The notes beneath the pieces were generated by a model. That model saw only the letters and a program-made list of their open reading frames with translations. It was not told the DNA's origin and searched no databases. Positions 1 to 8,805 of a stretch of DNA of 64,000 nucleotides are shown one piece after another. Origin of the DNA: Bacteroidaceae bacterium (GTDB taxonomy: Bacteria; Bacteroidota; Bacteroidia; Bacteroidales; Bacteroidaceae); assembly GCA_902362375.1 (NCBI GenBank), contig CABIVS010000012.1:62645-126644 (forward strand), written 5' to 3'. How positions within the stretch are numbered: position 1 is the stretch's first letter; each line of letters starts with the position of its first letter. The position numbers were made by a program, and so were the translations under genes.

Positions 1-691
1 TGAACATAGAACCGTTATCAATGTGTGTCTGATAGTTCAGCATTGACGGGATGTAACGGGAAACCTTACCTACAGCGTCATTCTTAACGATAACGAATGT
101 AACACCTGCAGGAGCCAGATTCTTTTGTGCACCACCATAAATACAGATATATTTAGAAACGTCGATCGGACGTGAGAAAATATCAGAAGACATATCGGCA
201 ATCATCGGAACTGGAGAATCGAGGTCTTTCTTCAATTCTGTACCGTAAATTGTGTTGTTAGTCGTGATGTGGAAATAATCTGCGTCTGTTGGGATTGTAT
301 AATCTTTGGGGATATAAGTATATGTAGCTTCAGCAGAGGAAGCAACTTCTACAACTTCACCAAACCCTTTAGCTTCTTTCATTGCTTTCTTTGCCCATAC
401 ACCAGTGTTCAGGTAAGCAGCCTTTTTTTCGAGGAAGTTATAAGGAACCATGCAGAACTCCATACTAGCACCTCCGCCCAAGAACAGTACCGAATAGCCT
501 TCGGGGATATTGAGTAATTCCTTGAATAATGCCTCTGCTTCGTCAACCACAGGTTGGAAGTCTTTGGCGCGGTGGCTGATTTCCATCAAAGAGAGACCAG
601 AGCCGTTGAAATCTAAAATAGCCTTCGCTGTATCCTCTATCACCTCACGCGGAAGAATGGAAGGTCCTGCATTGAAATTATGCTTTTTCAT
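1..691 (-). CDS. serC: Phosphoserine aminotransferase, N-terminal part (gene runs off the window)
   Basis: Class V PLP-dependent aminotransferase of serine biosynthesis (3-phosphohydroxypyruvate plus glutamate to phosphoserine), and likely also the related step of B6 synthesis. The minus-strand frame starts at ATG 691 with [14 protein letters not shown], a characteristic SerC N-terminus. The frame stays open to base 1, giving about 230 of roughly 360 residues. The segment GGAQKNLAP carries the PLP-binding lysine, and GGGASMEF is the phosphate-binding region. A -33/-7 promoter lies just upstream. The family call is firm; the C-terminus is outside the window. Confidence 0.96.
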   Translation of the reverse strand, partial: MKKHNFNAGPSILPREVIEDTAKAILDFNGSGLSLMEISHRAKDFQPVVDEAEALFKELLNIPEGYSVLFLGGGASMEFCMVPYNFLEKKAAYLNTGVWAKKAMKEAKGFGEVVEVASSAEATYTYIPKDYTIPTDADYFHITTNNTIYGTELKKDLDSPVPMIADMSSDIFSRPIDVSKYICIYGGAQKNLAPAGVTFVIVKNDAVGKVSRYIPSMLNYQTHIDNGSMF

Positions 692-743
692 TTGAAGTTT
701 GTTTTTGGTTTAACAATTTCGTTACTTTTGTCTTTTGACCTTG

Positions 744-774
744 CGAATTTACGAATTTATTTCCGCTGCACAAA
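744..774 (-). promoter_or_regulatory. serC promoter, Bacteroides type
   Basis: On the minus strand a TTTG (771-774) is followed after 19 bp by TAAATTCG (744-751), one mismatch from the TAnnTTTG -7 consensus. It lies about 50 bp upstream of the serC ATG. The remainder of 692-896 shows no gene. Confidence 0.55.
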
Positions 775-896
775 TCTTTCCTTATAAAAATACTGTTTTA
801 AAGCAGATTTCCCTTTCTTTTTATTGGTTTATACAGGATATATACACCATTTTGTTATCCATAGATGTCAAGTAAGGTATCTTACAGAAAAGATCT

Positions 897-2225
897 TTAC
901 TTCGCTTCTTCTATAATAGTCTTCATTCCTTTGATTTTCTCCCCCTGAATCAGATTCAAGAGCTGCTTCACCTTAGCCCGGCGAATAGCAACGAAAGCAT
1001 AATGCTCTTTGACGTCAATCGCTCCGACATCTTCGCGGGTCAGATTTCCTTTTTTATATAAGAATCCGGCAATATCCATCCGGCTAAGTTTCTCCTTTTT
1101 TCCTTTACCTATATAAATGGTAGCCCAAACCGATTTCGGAGGACGGGGAGGATTTTCAGGTAACACTACTGTTTCCATATCTTCCGGAATATAAGGAGGA
1201 AGTTTCTCTTCGGCATGCAAAATCAGATAGGACGTTCCGGTAGCATCCCAACGTGCTGTTCGTCCATTGCGGTGCGTAAAAGCTTCTTCATTCACCGGCA
1301 AATGATAATGAACAATATGTCCTACCTCCGGAATATCCAGTCCACGGGCAGCCAAATCGGTAGAAATCAACACATGACAACTGCCGTTACGGAATTTGTA
1401 GAGCGCACGTTCGCGGTCCGGCTGTTCCATACCACCATGGAAACGTTCTGCAGACAGTTTTTTATCCGCCAATAACTGATGCACACGATCCACTGCATCC
1501 CGATGATTACAGAATACGATGCTCGAACTGCTTCCCAATGTACAAAGCAGATTATATAAAGTATCAATCTTATCTTTGGAAGGAGAAAGCACCTTCATCA
1601 GTTTCAAACGGGCCCCCTGTTCTTCAGAAGCGTCCGAAAGAAAATCCAACTTCACCGTGCGGTTCAATCCTGTAAATTCAGGAATCTCTTCAGCATCGGT
1701 AGCCGAAAGTAATATACGTTTTTTTAATCCCGGAAGCTGCATGATAATCTCTGCCATTTCATCATGGAAACCAAACTCCAAAGATTTGTCAAATTCATCG
1801 ATAATTAAAGTCTCAATGGTTTCAGGATTGAAATTTCCTTTCGACAGATGGTCGGTGATACGTCCCGGAGTACCGATGATGATAGCAGGATGATTACCCA
1901 CTATACTCTTCTTTTCTTCAGCGATAGGATGTCCACCATAACAACAACAGGTTTTCCAGGGAGTCCCCATTGCTTTGAACACAGAGTCAATTTGTAATGC
2001 CAACTCACGTGAAGGAACCAGAATCAGCACCTGCACGCTGTCATCATTCGGTTTTAGGGTAAGAAGCAAAGGCAACAGATAGGCCAATGTCTTGCCCGAT
2101 CCTGTCGGTGACAACAGTATAACGTCTTTTCTTCCGGTAGCTTGTTCAAGTGATGCTTCCTGCATCGGATTCAGCTCTTTAATCTTCAAATTGCGGAGAG
2201 CCGACTGTATAATTTCATTTTTCAT
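897..2225 (-). CDS. DEAD-box RNA helicase, DbpA-like
   Basis: ATP-dependent RNA helicase, probably acting in ribosome assembly. The 442 residues contain motif I TGSGKT (41-46), PSREL (71-75), TPGR (119-122), motif II as DEFD (143-146), SAT (174-176) and HRNGRTAR as motif VI. The last ~80 residues (WATIYIGKGKKEKLSRMDI onward) match the DbpA RNA-binding domain, which in E. coli recognises 23S rRNA hairpin 92. The canonical DEAD is DEFD here; the conserved Asp-Glu pair remains. Only 4 bp separates it from a small upstream ORF, so the two are probably co-transcribed. Its 23S rRNA specificity is inferred from the domain. Confidence 0.93.
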   Translation of the reverse strand: MKNEIIQSALRNLKIKELNPMQEASLEQATGRKDVILLSPTGSGKTLAYLLPLLLTLKPNDDSVQVLILVPSRELALQIDSVFKAMGTPWKTCCCYGGHPIAEEKKSIVGNHPAIIIGTPGRITDHLSKGNFNPETIETLIIDEFDKSLEFGFHDEMAEIIMQLPGLKKRILLSATDAEEIPEFTGLNRTVKLDFLSDASEEQGARLKLMKVLSPSKDKIDTLYNLLCTLGSSSSIVFCNHRDAVDRVHQLLADKKLSAERFHGGMEQPDRERALYKFRNGSCHVLISTDLAARGLDIPEVGHIVHYHLPVNEEAFTHRNGRTARWDATGTSYLILHAEEKLPPYIPEDMETVVLPENPPRPPKSVWATIYIGKGKKEKLSRMDIAGFLYKKGNLTREDVGAIDVKEHYAFVAIRRAKVKQLLNLIQGEKIKGMKTIIEEAK

Positions 2226-2229
2226 ACAA

Positions 2230-2409
2230 TTAAACTTTTGCCATGCCGGTCAATATATAATAACCTTTCAGGTTGTTCTCTTTCATGTAAATGGTTACTT
2301 CTGTCCTACAAGCTGTTACTAATGCATATCCCGTTAAGTTCGAACTCATTGCTTTAACAAATGAATACTCTGTATCATTGTGGATGAAAGATATACGATG
2401 ATATTCCAT
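2230..2409 (-). CDS. Small 59-residue protein of unknown function upstream of the helicase
   Basis: A 60-codon minus-strand frame runs from ATG 2409 to TAA 2230-2232. The product begins MEYHRISFIHNDTEYSFVKA and ends YYILTGMAKV. It is compact, alternating hydrophobic and polar, with no signal peptide or transmembrane segment; it looks like a small alpha/beta or all-beta fold. It ends 4 bp before the helicase ATG and starts about 33 nt downstream of a TATATTTG -7 box (2443-2450). That position makes it the probable first gene of a two-gene operon. I do not recognise the family. Its placement and unbroken frame support a real gene. Confidence 0.65.
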   Translation of the reverse strand: MEYHRISFIHNDTEYSFVKAMSSNLTGYALVTACRTEVTIYMKENNLKGYYILTGMAKV

Positions 2410-2442
2410 GACCTATTGTGTTTAAAAATTCTATTGTGTAGC

Positions 2443-2450
2443 CAAATATA
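2443..2450 (-). promoter_or_regulatory. -7 box for the small ORF/helicase operon
   Basis: Minus-strand TATATTTG is a perfect TAnnTTTG match, 33 nt upstream of the small ORF start. No clear TTTG lies 19-20 bp further upstream, so only the -7 element is supported. Confidence 0.5.
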
Positions 2451-2549
2451 CGAATATAATAGATAAGTACAGATAAAAAAGGAGAACTATCTTTTAAACA
2501 GACATAAAATAGATAGAAAACATAGCGGAAAGACATCATGGAATACCCT

Positions 2550-2600
2550 AAAAAAGAAGCGGGAAATCCAAGAAGCACTACTGCTTTTCAGATTTCCCGC
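2550..2600 (-). terminator. Rho-independent terminator of the nqr operon
   Basis: GCGGGAAATC (2559-2568) and GATTTCCCGC (2591-2600) form a perfect 10-bp stem. On the minus strand it is followed by a T-rich run (2550-2556). It lies 57 bp downstream of the nqrF stop. Confidence 0.85.
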
Positions 2601-2656
2601 TCTGTTTTATATATTCTTTCCGGTCATTTTACCGACCGATTGTTCTCTTCCGCGAA

Positions 2657-3931
2657 TTATCCTCCGAAGTTATCGAACATCAGGTTCTGTGCCGGAACGC
2701 CAAGATCGTCAAGCATCTTCTCAACAGCTTTCGACATCGGGCCAGGACCACACATATAGTATTCAATATCTTCAGGAGCTTCGTGATTCTTCAGGTAAGT
2801 TTCGTAGATTACGTTGTGAACGAATCCCGGAGTATACTTCACGCCTGCAGCATCAGCAGCAGGATCCGGACGGTCGAGTGCCAGATGGAAAGTAAAGTTC
2901 GGGAAATCCTTTTCGATCTGCAGGAAATCTTCCAGATAGAACACTTCATTCAATGCACGAGCACCGTAGAAGTATGACATCTTACGATCAGTAACGTGCA
3001 GCGTCTTGGTCAAGTGCATGATTTGTGCACGCAACGGAGCCATACCGGCACCACCACCAATCCACATCATTTCCTTGTTAGAATCCAGAATCGGGTGGAA
3101 GTCTCCGTAAGGACCGCTCATTATTACCTTATCACCTGGTTTCAGGGTAAAAATATAAGAAGAAGCGATACCCGGCATTACGTCCATAAATCCAGGACCC
3201 TGTTCTTTCGGTTTGAACGGCGGAGTAGCGATACGTACTGTCAACATGATACGGTCACCTTCGGCAGGATAGTTGGCCATAGAGTAAGCACGAATTGTTT
3301 CTTCGTCATTCTTACATTTCAGTCCCATCAAACCGAATTTCTCCCATGCAGGCAGATATTCGTCACCGATCAATTTTTTATCAATGTCCTTGTCATAATC
3401 CATTGAGAATTTAGGAATCTTGATTTGTGCGTAAGAGCCCGGGATAAAGTCCATGTGTTCGCCTTTAGGCAAAGCAACGATAAACTCTTTGATAAACGTA
3501 GCCACGTTCTTGTTGGAGATTACTTCGCACTCCCACTCCTTCACACCCAAGATAGATTCGTCGATCTTGATAGCCATATCACTTTTCACTTTCACCTGAC
3601 AGCCCAGACGCCAGTGGTCTTGTTGCTGTTTACGGCTGAAGTGAGGAACTTCAGAAGGCAGGATTTCTCCACCACCTTCGAGTACCTGGCATTTGCACTG
3701 TCCGCAAGAACCCTTACCACCACAAGCAGATGACAGGAATACTCCGTTTACAGACAGCGTATTGAGCAAAGTAGAACCGGAAGCCACTTCCAATTCCTTT
3801 TCGCCGTTGATTGTCAGTTTCACGTCTCCTGATGGCACCAAGAAATTCTTGGCAACCAACAAGATTACAACAAGCAACAGAATAACCACAAGGAATACCC
3901 CAATGCTCGCTAATATTAAATTCATATCCAT
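2657..3931 (-). CDS. nqrF: Na+-translocating NADH:quinone reductase subunit F
   Basis: NADH-oxidising entry subunit of the sodium pump. The 424 residues comprise one N-terminal membrane helix (about 6-28), a 2Fe-2S ferredoxin domain with C70, C76 and C79 (ACGGKGSCGQC) plus a later Cys in RLGCQV, and a ferredoxin-reductase module. In the latter, RAYSMANYP binds FAD, GGGAGMAPLRAQ binds NADH, and YMCGPGPM lies near the C-terminus. Electrons pass NADH to FAD to 2Fe-2S. It is the last gene of nqrA-F, 18 bp after nqrE, and is followed by a terminator. Length and cofactor motifs are intact. Confidence 0.98.
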   Translation of the reverse strand: MDMNLILASIGVFLVVILLLVVILLVAKNFLVPSGDVKLTINGEKELEVASGSTLLNTLSVNGVFLSSACGGKGSCGQCKCQVLEGGGEILPSEVPHFSRKQQQDHWRLGCQVKVKSDMAIKIDESILGVKEWECEVISNKNVATFIKEFIVALPKGEHMDFIPGSYAQIKIPKFSMDYDKDIDKKLIGDEYLPAWEKFGLMGLKCKNDEETIRAYSMANYPAEGDRIMLTVRIATPPFKPKEQGPGFMDVMPGIASSYIFTLKPGDKVIMSGPYGDFHPILDSNKEMMWIGGGAGMAPLRAQIMHLTKTLHVTDRKMSYFYGARALNEVFYLEDFLQIEKDFPNFTFHLALDRPDPAADAAGVKYTPGFVHNVIYETYLKNHEAPEDIEYYMCGPGPMSKAVEKMLDDLGVPAQNLMFDNFGG

Positions 3932-3949
3932 TGTCTTATTCCTTTCTTT

Positions 3950-4576
3950 TTAGATGTTCAAACCAGAGAAACACATAAATGCGATTGCCATCAGACCTAC
4001 TGTGATAAATGTGATCCCCAATCCTTTCAACGGAGCAGGTACGTCAGAGTAAGCCATTTTCTCGCGGATAGCAGCCAGACCTACGATAGCCAGTAACCAA
4101 CCGATACCGGAACCCAATGCATAAGAGAGAGCATCCCAGATATCTCCAATGTATTTCGGATCGCTTGGAGCGAGATTGATACGTTGCTGCATAAACAGAG
4201 AAGCACCCATGATAGCACAGTTAACGGCAATCAACGGCAGGAAGATACCCAGTGAAGCATACAGCGACGGACTGAAACGCTCTACCACCATCTCCACCAA
4301 CTGCACGATACCGGCAATAACGGCAATGAAAAGAATAAAGCTCAAGAAACTAAGGTCGACACCTTCAATGATAGCATTAGCAGCCAGCACTTTGGTTTGC
4401 AACAAGTAGTTCACCGGAAGCGTTACCAGTAACACGAAAGTCACAGCAATACCCAGTCCTACGGCAGTCTTCACATTCTTCGAAACAGCCAGGTATGAGC
4501 ACATACCCAGGAAGAATGCGAATATCATATTGTCCACAAAGATAGAGCGGACGAATAAACTTAATAAATGTTCCAT
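3950..4576 (-). CDS. nqrE: Na+-translocating NADH:quinone reductase subunit E
   Basis: Integral membrane subunit of 208 residues with six predicted helices. It pairs with NqrD in inverted topology. C26 ([11 protein letters not shown]) and a second Cys near 120 (AVNCAIMG) correspond to the Cys residues that, in the known Nqr structure, help hold an intramembrane iron-sulfur centre shared with NqrD. It sits between nqrD (30 bp upstream) and nqrF (18 bp downstream). No sign of degeneration. Confidence 0.97.
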   Translation of the reverse strand: MEHLLSLFVRSIFVDNMIFAFFLGMCSYLAVSKNVKTAVGLGIAVTFVLLVTLPVNYLLQTKVLAANAIIEGVDLSFLSFILFIAVIAGIVQLVEMVVERFSPSLYASLGIFLPLIAVNCAIMGASLFMQQRINLAPSDPKYIGDIWDALSYALGSGIGWLLAIVGLAAIREKMAYSDVPAPLKGLGITFITVGLMAIAFMCFSGLNI

Positions 4577-4606
4577 ATCTTTTAATTAAGAATTAAGAAT
4601 GAAGAA

Positions 4607-5248
4607 TTAATTACTTTCTTCTTGCAGTTCTTTGTGACGTGCACGTTGATACCATATAATGCAAGCTACGATAATCAATGCCATCGGCGGCATCAACATC
4701 AAACCGTTATTTACGTATCCGATATTCCGGATAGGCTCATAGTTCAGGATATTGAAACCGAGCAATGTTCCCGAGCCAAGCAGTTCGCGGAAGAAAGCGA
4801 CGATTATCAAAATTTTGGCATATCCCAAACCATTACCTACACCGTCCAAGAAAGACTCCCAAGGACCATTCTGCATGGCAAATGCTTCCAGACGCCCCAT
4901 CAGGATACAGTTAGTGATAATCAAACCTACATATACAGAAAGCTGAACACTTACATCATAAGCATACGCTTTCAGAACTTCACTTACAATAGTTACCAAA
5001 GCGGCTACCACTACCAACTGAACGATAATACGGATACGGTTAGGAATGGTTTTGCGCAACAATGAAATAACGACGTTAGCAAATGCAGTAATCACTGTTA
5101 CTGAAAGTCCCATTACAATAGCAGGCTCCAGTTTTGCAGTGACAGCAAGTGCAGAACAGATACCGAGCACCTGTACGGTTACCGGGTTATCAATTCCCAA
5201 CGGAGCAGAGAATACTTCTTTATTTCTCTTTGAAAACAGTTGTCCCAT
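4607..5248 (-). CDS. nqrD: Na+-translocating NADH:quinone reductase subunit D
   Basis: Six-helix membrane subunit of 213 residues, homologous to NqrE and RnfA/E proteins. C31 (VLGICSALAVT) and a Cys near 114 (IITNCILMGRLEAFAM) are the expected cofactor cysteines. The N-terminus begins in a typical short cytosolic stretch (MGQLFSKRNKEVF). It lies 21 bp after nqrC on the same strand. Confidence is high from motif, length and operon position. Confidence 0.97.
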   Translation of the reverse strand: MGQLFSKRNKEVFSAPLGIDNPVTVQVLGICSALAVTAKLEPAIVMGLSVTVITAFANVVISLLRKTIPNRIRIIVQLVVVAALVTIVSEVLKAYAYDVSVQLSVYVGLIITNCILMGRLEAFAMQNGPWESFLDGVGNGLGYAKILIIVAFFRELLGSGTLLGFNILNYEPIRNIGYVNNGLMLMPPMALIIVACIIWYQRARHKELQEESN

Positions 5249-5269
5249 ATTCTATCTTTCTCCTCCTTA

Positions 5270-5944
5270 TTATTTAGTTAAAAAACTCAAGTAACTATTC
5301 AGGCAAGTCTTCAGCATGGCATCTACACCTACAGAAGTGATTGTACCACCAGAGATACCGTCCACCTGATATTCAGGTTTTTCCACCTTGCCATTCTTCA
5401 CAACTCCAAGAGCAATAGAGCCATCCTCCAAAGTCTTCTTTCCAACGAATTCATTCTGGAAATGTTCGGTTGCAATTTCAGCACCCAACCCCGGAGTTTC
5501 ACTAGCGTGTGAGAAGTAAGTACCGTAAACGGTATCTTTATCCTCGTTCAGTGCAACATATCCCCAGATAGCTCCCCAAAGACCGGCACCATAAACAGGA
5601 ACCACATATTTGGTCTGACCGTCCACTTCGCATACAAACACGTGCAGACGTTGTTGTTCTTTCGCTTCTTTCTCGTAGTTGGTAGCAAATTCACCTGTAT
5701 TTTCAGTCAGCGTACCGTCTACGTTCATCAGCATGTCCCCTTTCACATATTTCTTATATTCAGCATCCGCATCTTCCACATTTTTAATGTTCAATGCAGC
5801 GAGTATCTGTTTCTTAGTGTCCAACTGCACATTCTTATCTTGTGTAGATTTCAATGAAGAACTAACGAATGCCAGCAGGAATGCTACGATAATAACCATT
5901 ACCGAAGCATAAATGATAGTATAACTATTACTATTCGTATTCAT
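5270..5944 (-). CDS. nqrC: Na+-translocating NADH:quinone reductase subunit C
   Basis: FMN-carrying periplasmic subunit of 224 residues anchored by one N-terminal helix (about 8-29). Near the C-terminus SGGTITS (198-204) matches the S-G-x-T motif whose threonine (T201 here) carries FMN through a phosphoester in Nqr/Rnf proteins. Attachment elsewhere requires the ApbE flavin transferase, which is not encoded in this window. Spacing is 13 bp from nqrB and 21 bp to nqrD. Confidence 0.97.
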   Translation of the reverse strand: MNTNSNSYTIIYASVMVIIVAFLLAFVSSSLKSTQDKNVQLDTKKQILAALNIKNVEDADAEYKKYVKGDMLMNVDGTLTENTGEFATNYEKEAKEQQRLHVFVCEVDGQTKYVVPVYGAGLWGAIWGYVALNEDKDTVYGTYFSHASETPGLGAEIATEHFQNEFVGKKTLEDGSIALGVVKNGKVEKPEYQVDGISGGTITSVGVDAMLKTCLNSYLSFLTK

Positions 5945-5957
5945 TTTCTTTCGGTAT

Positions 5958-7130
5958 TTATTGGTTAGACTTGATAGCGCGTTTTTCGCGACGGCTGATG
6001 TTACCCTGTACTACACAGTAGTCGATCAGCGGAGCGAAGATGTTCATCAGCAGGATGGCAAGCATCATACCTTCCGGATAACCCGGATTCAGTACGCGGA
6101 TAACGATAGCCATCACACCGATCAGGAATCCGAAGATATATTTACCTCTTTCCGTACGAGCGGAAGTCACAGGGTCAGTAGCCATAAATACGGCACCGAA
6201 GCAGAAACCACCGAGAACGAGGTGTTCGTACCAAGGCATTTGAGCCATTGTGTTGTTTTCCATGCCGATTGAGTTGAATACCCATGCCATAAATGCACCA
6301 CCGACAAATACGGAAATCATTGTCTTCCAACTAGCAACGCCTGTCCAAAGCAAGATAACCGCACCAATCAGAATAGCGATCACGCTGGTTTCACCGATAG
6401 AACCCGGAATCAGACCTGTAATCATATCCATGTTGAATGCAGGAACACTACCAGATGTAGCAGCTTGTCCCAGCGGAGTGGCAACGGTAAGTCCGTCTAC
6501 GCTTTGTCCCAGACCGAAAATGCTGTCGCCTGATACCCAAACGGCATCACCGGACATCTTAGTCGGATATGCGAAAAACAGGAATGCACGCGTAATCAAC
6601 GCAACGTTGAATACGTTCATACCTGTACCACCGAATACTTCTTTTGCAAAGATAACAGAGAATGCAGTAGCTACGGCAAGAATCCACAGCGGACAGTCAA
6701 CCGGAACGATCATCGGGATCAAGATACCGGAAACGAGGAATCCTTCCTGTATTTCTTCTTTCTTCCATTGAGCTACCACGAACTCAATACCCAAACCTAC
6801 TACATAAGATACGATAATTTTAGGCAGTACTGCCAGGAATCCGTATGCAAACATTTCGATAAAGCTGCCAGTAGCACCCGTGTGAGTGAAATGCTGGTAA
6901 CCTACGTTATACATACCGAACAGCAAAGCCGGTACCAATGAAATAACCACAATCGACATGATGCGCTTGCTATCAATTGCGTCATGTATGTGCGTTCCCG
7001 TTTTCGCAGTCTTGTTGGGCACGAACAGGAATGTTTCGAAGCCGTCAAACACCGACTGGAATGCGTGGAATTTGCCGCCCTCTTCAAAGTTCGGCTTTAT
7101 CTTATCGAGATAATTTCTTAACGCTTTCAT
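5958..7130 (-). CDS. nqrB: Na+-translocating NADH:quinone reductase subunit B
   Basis: Large membrane subunit of 390 residues with about ten helices. In the family it carries covalent FMN and riboflavin and forms the sodium path. The N-terminal soluble stretch (MKALRNYLDKIKPNFEEGGK) and the segment GLIPGSIGETSVIA are family hallmarks; the Thr of GETS is the likely flavin-bearing residue, by alignment from memory. A 121-bp AT-rich repeat-containing gap separates it from nqrA. Confidence 0.97.
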   Translation of the reverse strand: MKALRNYLDKIKPNFEEGGKFHAFQSVFDGFETFLFVPNKTAKTGTHIHDAIDSKRIMSIVVISLVPALLFGMYNVGYQHFTHTGATGSFIEMFAYGFLAVLPKIIVSYVVGLGIEFVVAQWKKEEIQEGFLVSGILIPMIVPVDCPLWILAVATAFSVIFAKEVFGGTGMNVFNVALITRAFLFFAYPTKMSGDAVWVSGDSIFGLGQSVDGLTVATPLGQAATSGSVPAFNMDMITGLIPGSIGETSVIAILIGAVILLWTGVASWKTMISVFVGGAFMAWVFNSIGMENNTMAQMPWYEHLVLGGFCFGAVFMATDPVTSARTERGKYIFGFLIGVMAIVIRVLNPGYPEGMMLAILLMNIFAPLIDYCVVQGNISRREKRAIKSNQ

Positions 7131-7251
7131 TTATTAAATTGAGAATTGAAAATTGAGAATTGAGAAATAGCTACGCTGTGTTTACCAGAAGACAATTTCA
7201 TAAAGTCTCAACTATCATTTTTTAATTTTTAATTTTTAATTCTTAATTCTC
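7131..7251. repeat. AT-rich imperfect inverted simple repeat between nqrA and nqrB
   Basis: The left part repeats GAGAATTGAAAATT-like units; the right part repeats TTTTTAATTT-like units ending TTAATTCTC. The two halves are roughly inverted copies. Similar AAGAATTAAGAATG-type sequence occurs in the nqrD-nqrE gap at 4580-4605. No coding capacity is seen. Confidence 0.6.
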
Positions 7252-8601
7252 CTATGCCATTTCCGAACGGAGCATATCAAGTCCGGCACGAACGATGCGT
7301 TGCAGTTCCATCTTCGAAGAGCAGACGAATTCGCAAAGAGCGAAATCTTCAGGAGCCACTTCATAGATGCCAAGTGCTTCCATACGGTCGATGTCACCGG
7401 CGATGATTGCTTTAATCAGATATTCGGGCAGGATATCCATCGGGAATACCCTATCGTATTCACCCGACATAATCATGTGACGTTCGCCACCTTTGATGCG
7501 GGCATCCAGCGTATATTCCTTCTTACCCATCAACCAGCTGAAATAAGAATGGTTGGCACTGAACTGGTTGAAGCGCGGCATGATCCATCCGAGCATTTCG
7601 TGAATGTCGTCACCTTCGGGGATCACAGTCAGTTGGCTGTGGAATGCTCCCAAGAATCCGTTCGGAGATACTTGCTTTCCTGTCAGCACATTACCGCTGA
7701 TATAGCGTAAGTCTTTGTCTTTTGTTACATTACCGGCAAACACGTTGGTGAGCAATGCGCCTACCCGGAGTTTGCAGTATGCAGGTTTCAACACTTCGGA
7801 ACCTGTCACAGCTATTGTACGGGTGAAATCTACACGACCTGTATTGAAAAGGCGGCCAATGAAGATTACGGCTTGCGGATCAATAGTCCATACCGTTTCT
7901 CCCTTGGATACGGGGTCGAGATGGTTGATCTGAACACCTACATTACCCGCAGGGTTCGGTCCGTCGAAAGCGGTGATTGTAACATTCTTAGCCTGTGTCA
8001 GTGCAGCAGCGTTCTGTTTCACACTGATATTCAGATAGGTTTTTGCCAGTTTGGCAAGAGCATCAAGTCCTGTCTGGAAGTTTGTTTCTTCACCTTTGAG
8101 GGCAAACTCAAAATCCGGAGCTAACGGATTAGTGTCGAATGCGGATACAAAGATTCCTTTCGGAGTGACCGTCGGATCAGCAATGATGTCATAAGGGCGC
8201 TGTTTGATAAACGCGAAAAGTCCGGCTTCCAACAAAGCGGTTTTCACAGCTTCAGCATCCATCGAAGCAACATTCTTTTTTCCAAAATCTTCATAGTCCT
8301 GCTCTGCAGCAGCTTCCACTACGATGTTCAACACCTTACGACGAGCACCACGTTCAACACTCGTCACCACGCCGCTCACCGGCGAAACAAATTTCACTTC
8401 AGGATGATACTTGTCGATAAACAAGGGTCCACCAGCCATTACATACTCCTGCTCTTTCACGACTACCTTAGGCGTCACTCCAGGAAAGTCATCGGGTACG
8501 AGTGCGTAGAACCCCGGTTCTTTTACTGTTGCGTACGTTTCAGCAGCTTTACCTTTCAGGTTTATGTCAAGGCCTTTACGTAACTTTATTACATTTGCCA
8601 T
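7252..8601 (-). CDS. nqrA: Na+-translocating NADH:quinone reductase subunit A
   Basis: Soluble subunit of 449 residues that caps the membrane part and is implicated in quinone binding. I chose ATG 8601 because it gives MANVIKLRKGLDINLKGKA, the conserved NqrA N-terminus. A longer in-frame extension upstream would run through the promoter and a hairpin. A perfect -7 box (TACTTTTG, 8635-8642) lies 34 nt upstream. It is the first gene of nqrA-F on the minus strand. Confidence 0.97.
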   Translation of the reverse strand: MANVIKLRKGLDINLKGKAAETYATVKEPGFYALVPDDFPGVTPKVVVKEQEYVMAGGPLFIDKYHPEVKFVSPVSGVVTSVERGARRKVLNIVVEAAAEQDYEDFGKKNVASMDAEAVKTALLEAGLFAFIKQRPYDIIADPTVTPKGIFVSAFDTNPLAPDFEFALKGEETNFQTGLDALAKLAKTYLNISVKQNAAALTQAKNVTITAFDGPNPAGNVGVQINHLDPVSKGETVWTIDPQAVIFIGRLFNTGRVDFTRTIAVTGSEVLKPAYCKLRVGALLTNVFAGNVTKDKDLRYISGNVLTGKQVSPNGFLGAFHSQLTVIPEGDDIHEMLGWIMPRFNQFSANHSYFSWLMGKKEYTLDARIKGGERHMIMSGEYDRVFPMDILPEYLIKAIIAGDIDRMEALGIYEVAPEDFALCEFVCSSKMELQRIVRAGLDMLRSEMA

Positions 8602-8634
8602 GCTAGATAAAATAATGGTTTCATAAATTTGCCG

Positions 8635-8642
8635 CAAAAGTA
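8635..8642 (-). promoter_or_regulatory. -7 box of the nqr operon
   Basis: Minus-strand TACTTTTG matches TAnnTTTG exactly, 34 nt before nqrA. No convincing -33 element is seen. Confidence 0.55.
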
Positions 8643-8667
8643 ATAAATAAGATTGGGATTCGGGAGG

Positions 8668-8709
8668 AAAAAAGAAAGGAATTACGGAAAAATATCCGTA
8701 ATTCCTTTC
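8668..8709 (-). terminator. Terminator downstream of the aminopeptidase gene
   Basis: GAAAGGAATTACGGA (8674-8688) and TCCGTAATTCCTTTC (8695-8709) form a perfect 15-bp stem with a 6-nt loop. On the minus strand it is followed by six T (8668-8673). It sits about 100 bp beyond the aminopeptidase stop and just before the nqr promoter. Confidence 0.8.
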
Positions 8710-8721
8710 GTGTTCGTGCAC

Positions 8722-8758
8722 GTTCTTTCTTTTGCCTCTTTGAAGCAAAAGAAAGAAC
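8722..8758. repeat. Second perfect hairpin next to the terminator
   Basis: GTTCTTTCTTTTGC (8722-8735) and its exact complement (8745-8758) form a 14-bp stem with a 9-nt loop. It lies between the aminopeptidase stop and the terminator hairpin. From memory, CTTTCTTTTGC...GCAAAAGAAAG hairpins recur in Bacteroides genomes; this is not verified here. Confidence 0.6.
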
Positions 8759-8805
8759 CAAAGAAAAATTGGAGACCTCGCGGCATACAGGTCTATGCAA
8801 AGTGG

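Noticed and set aside
8602..8748. N-terminal extension of nqrA
   Set aside because: It would read through the promoter and a hairpin, and precedes the conserved MANVIKLRKG start.
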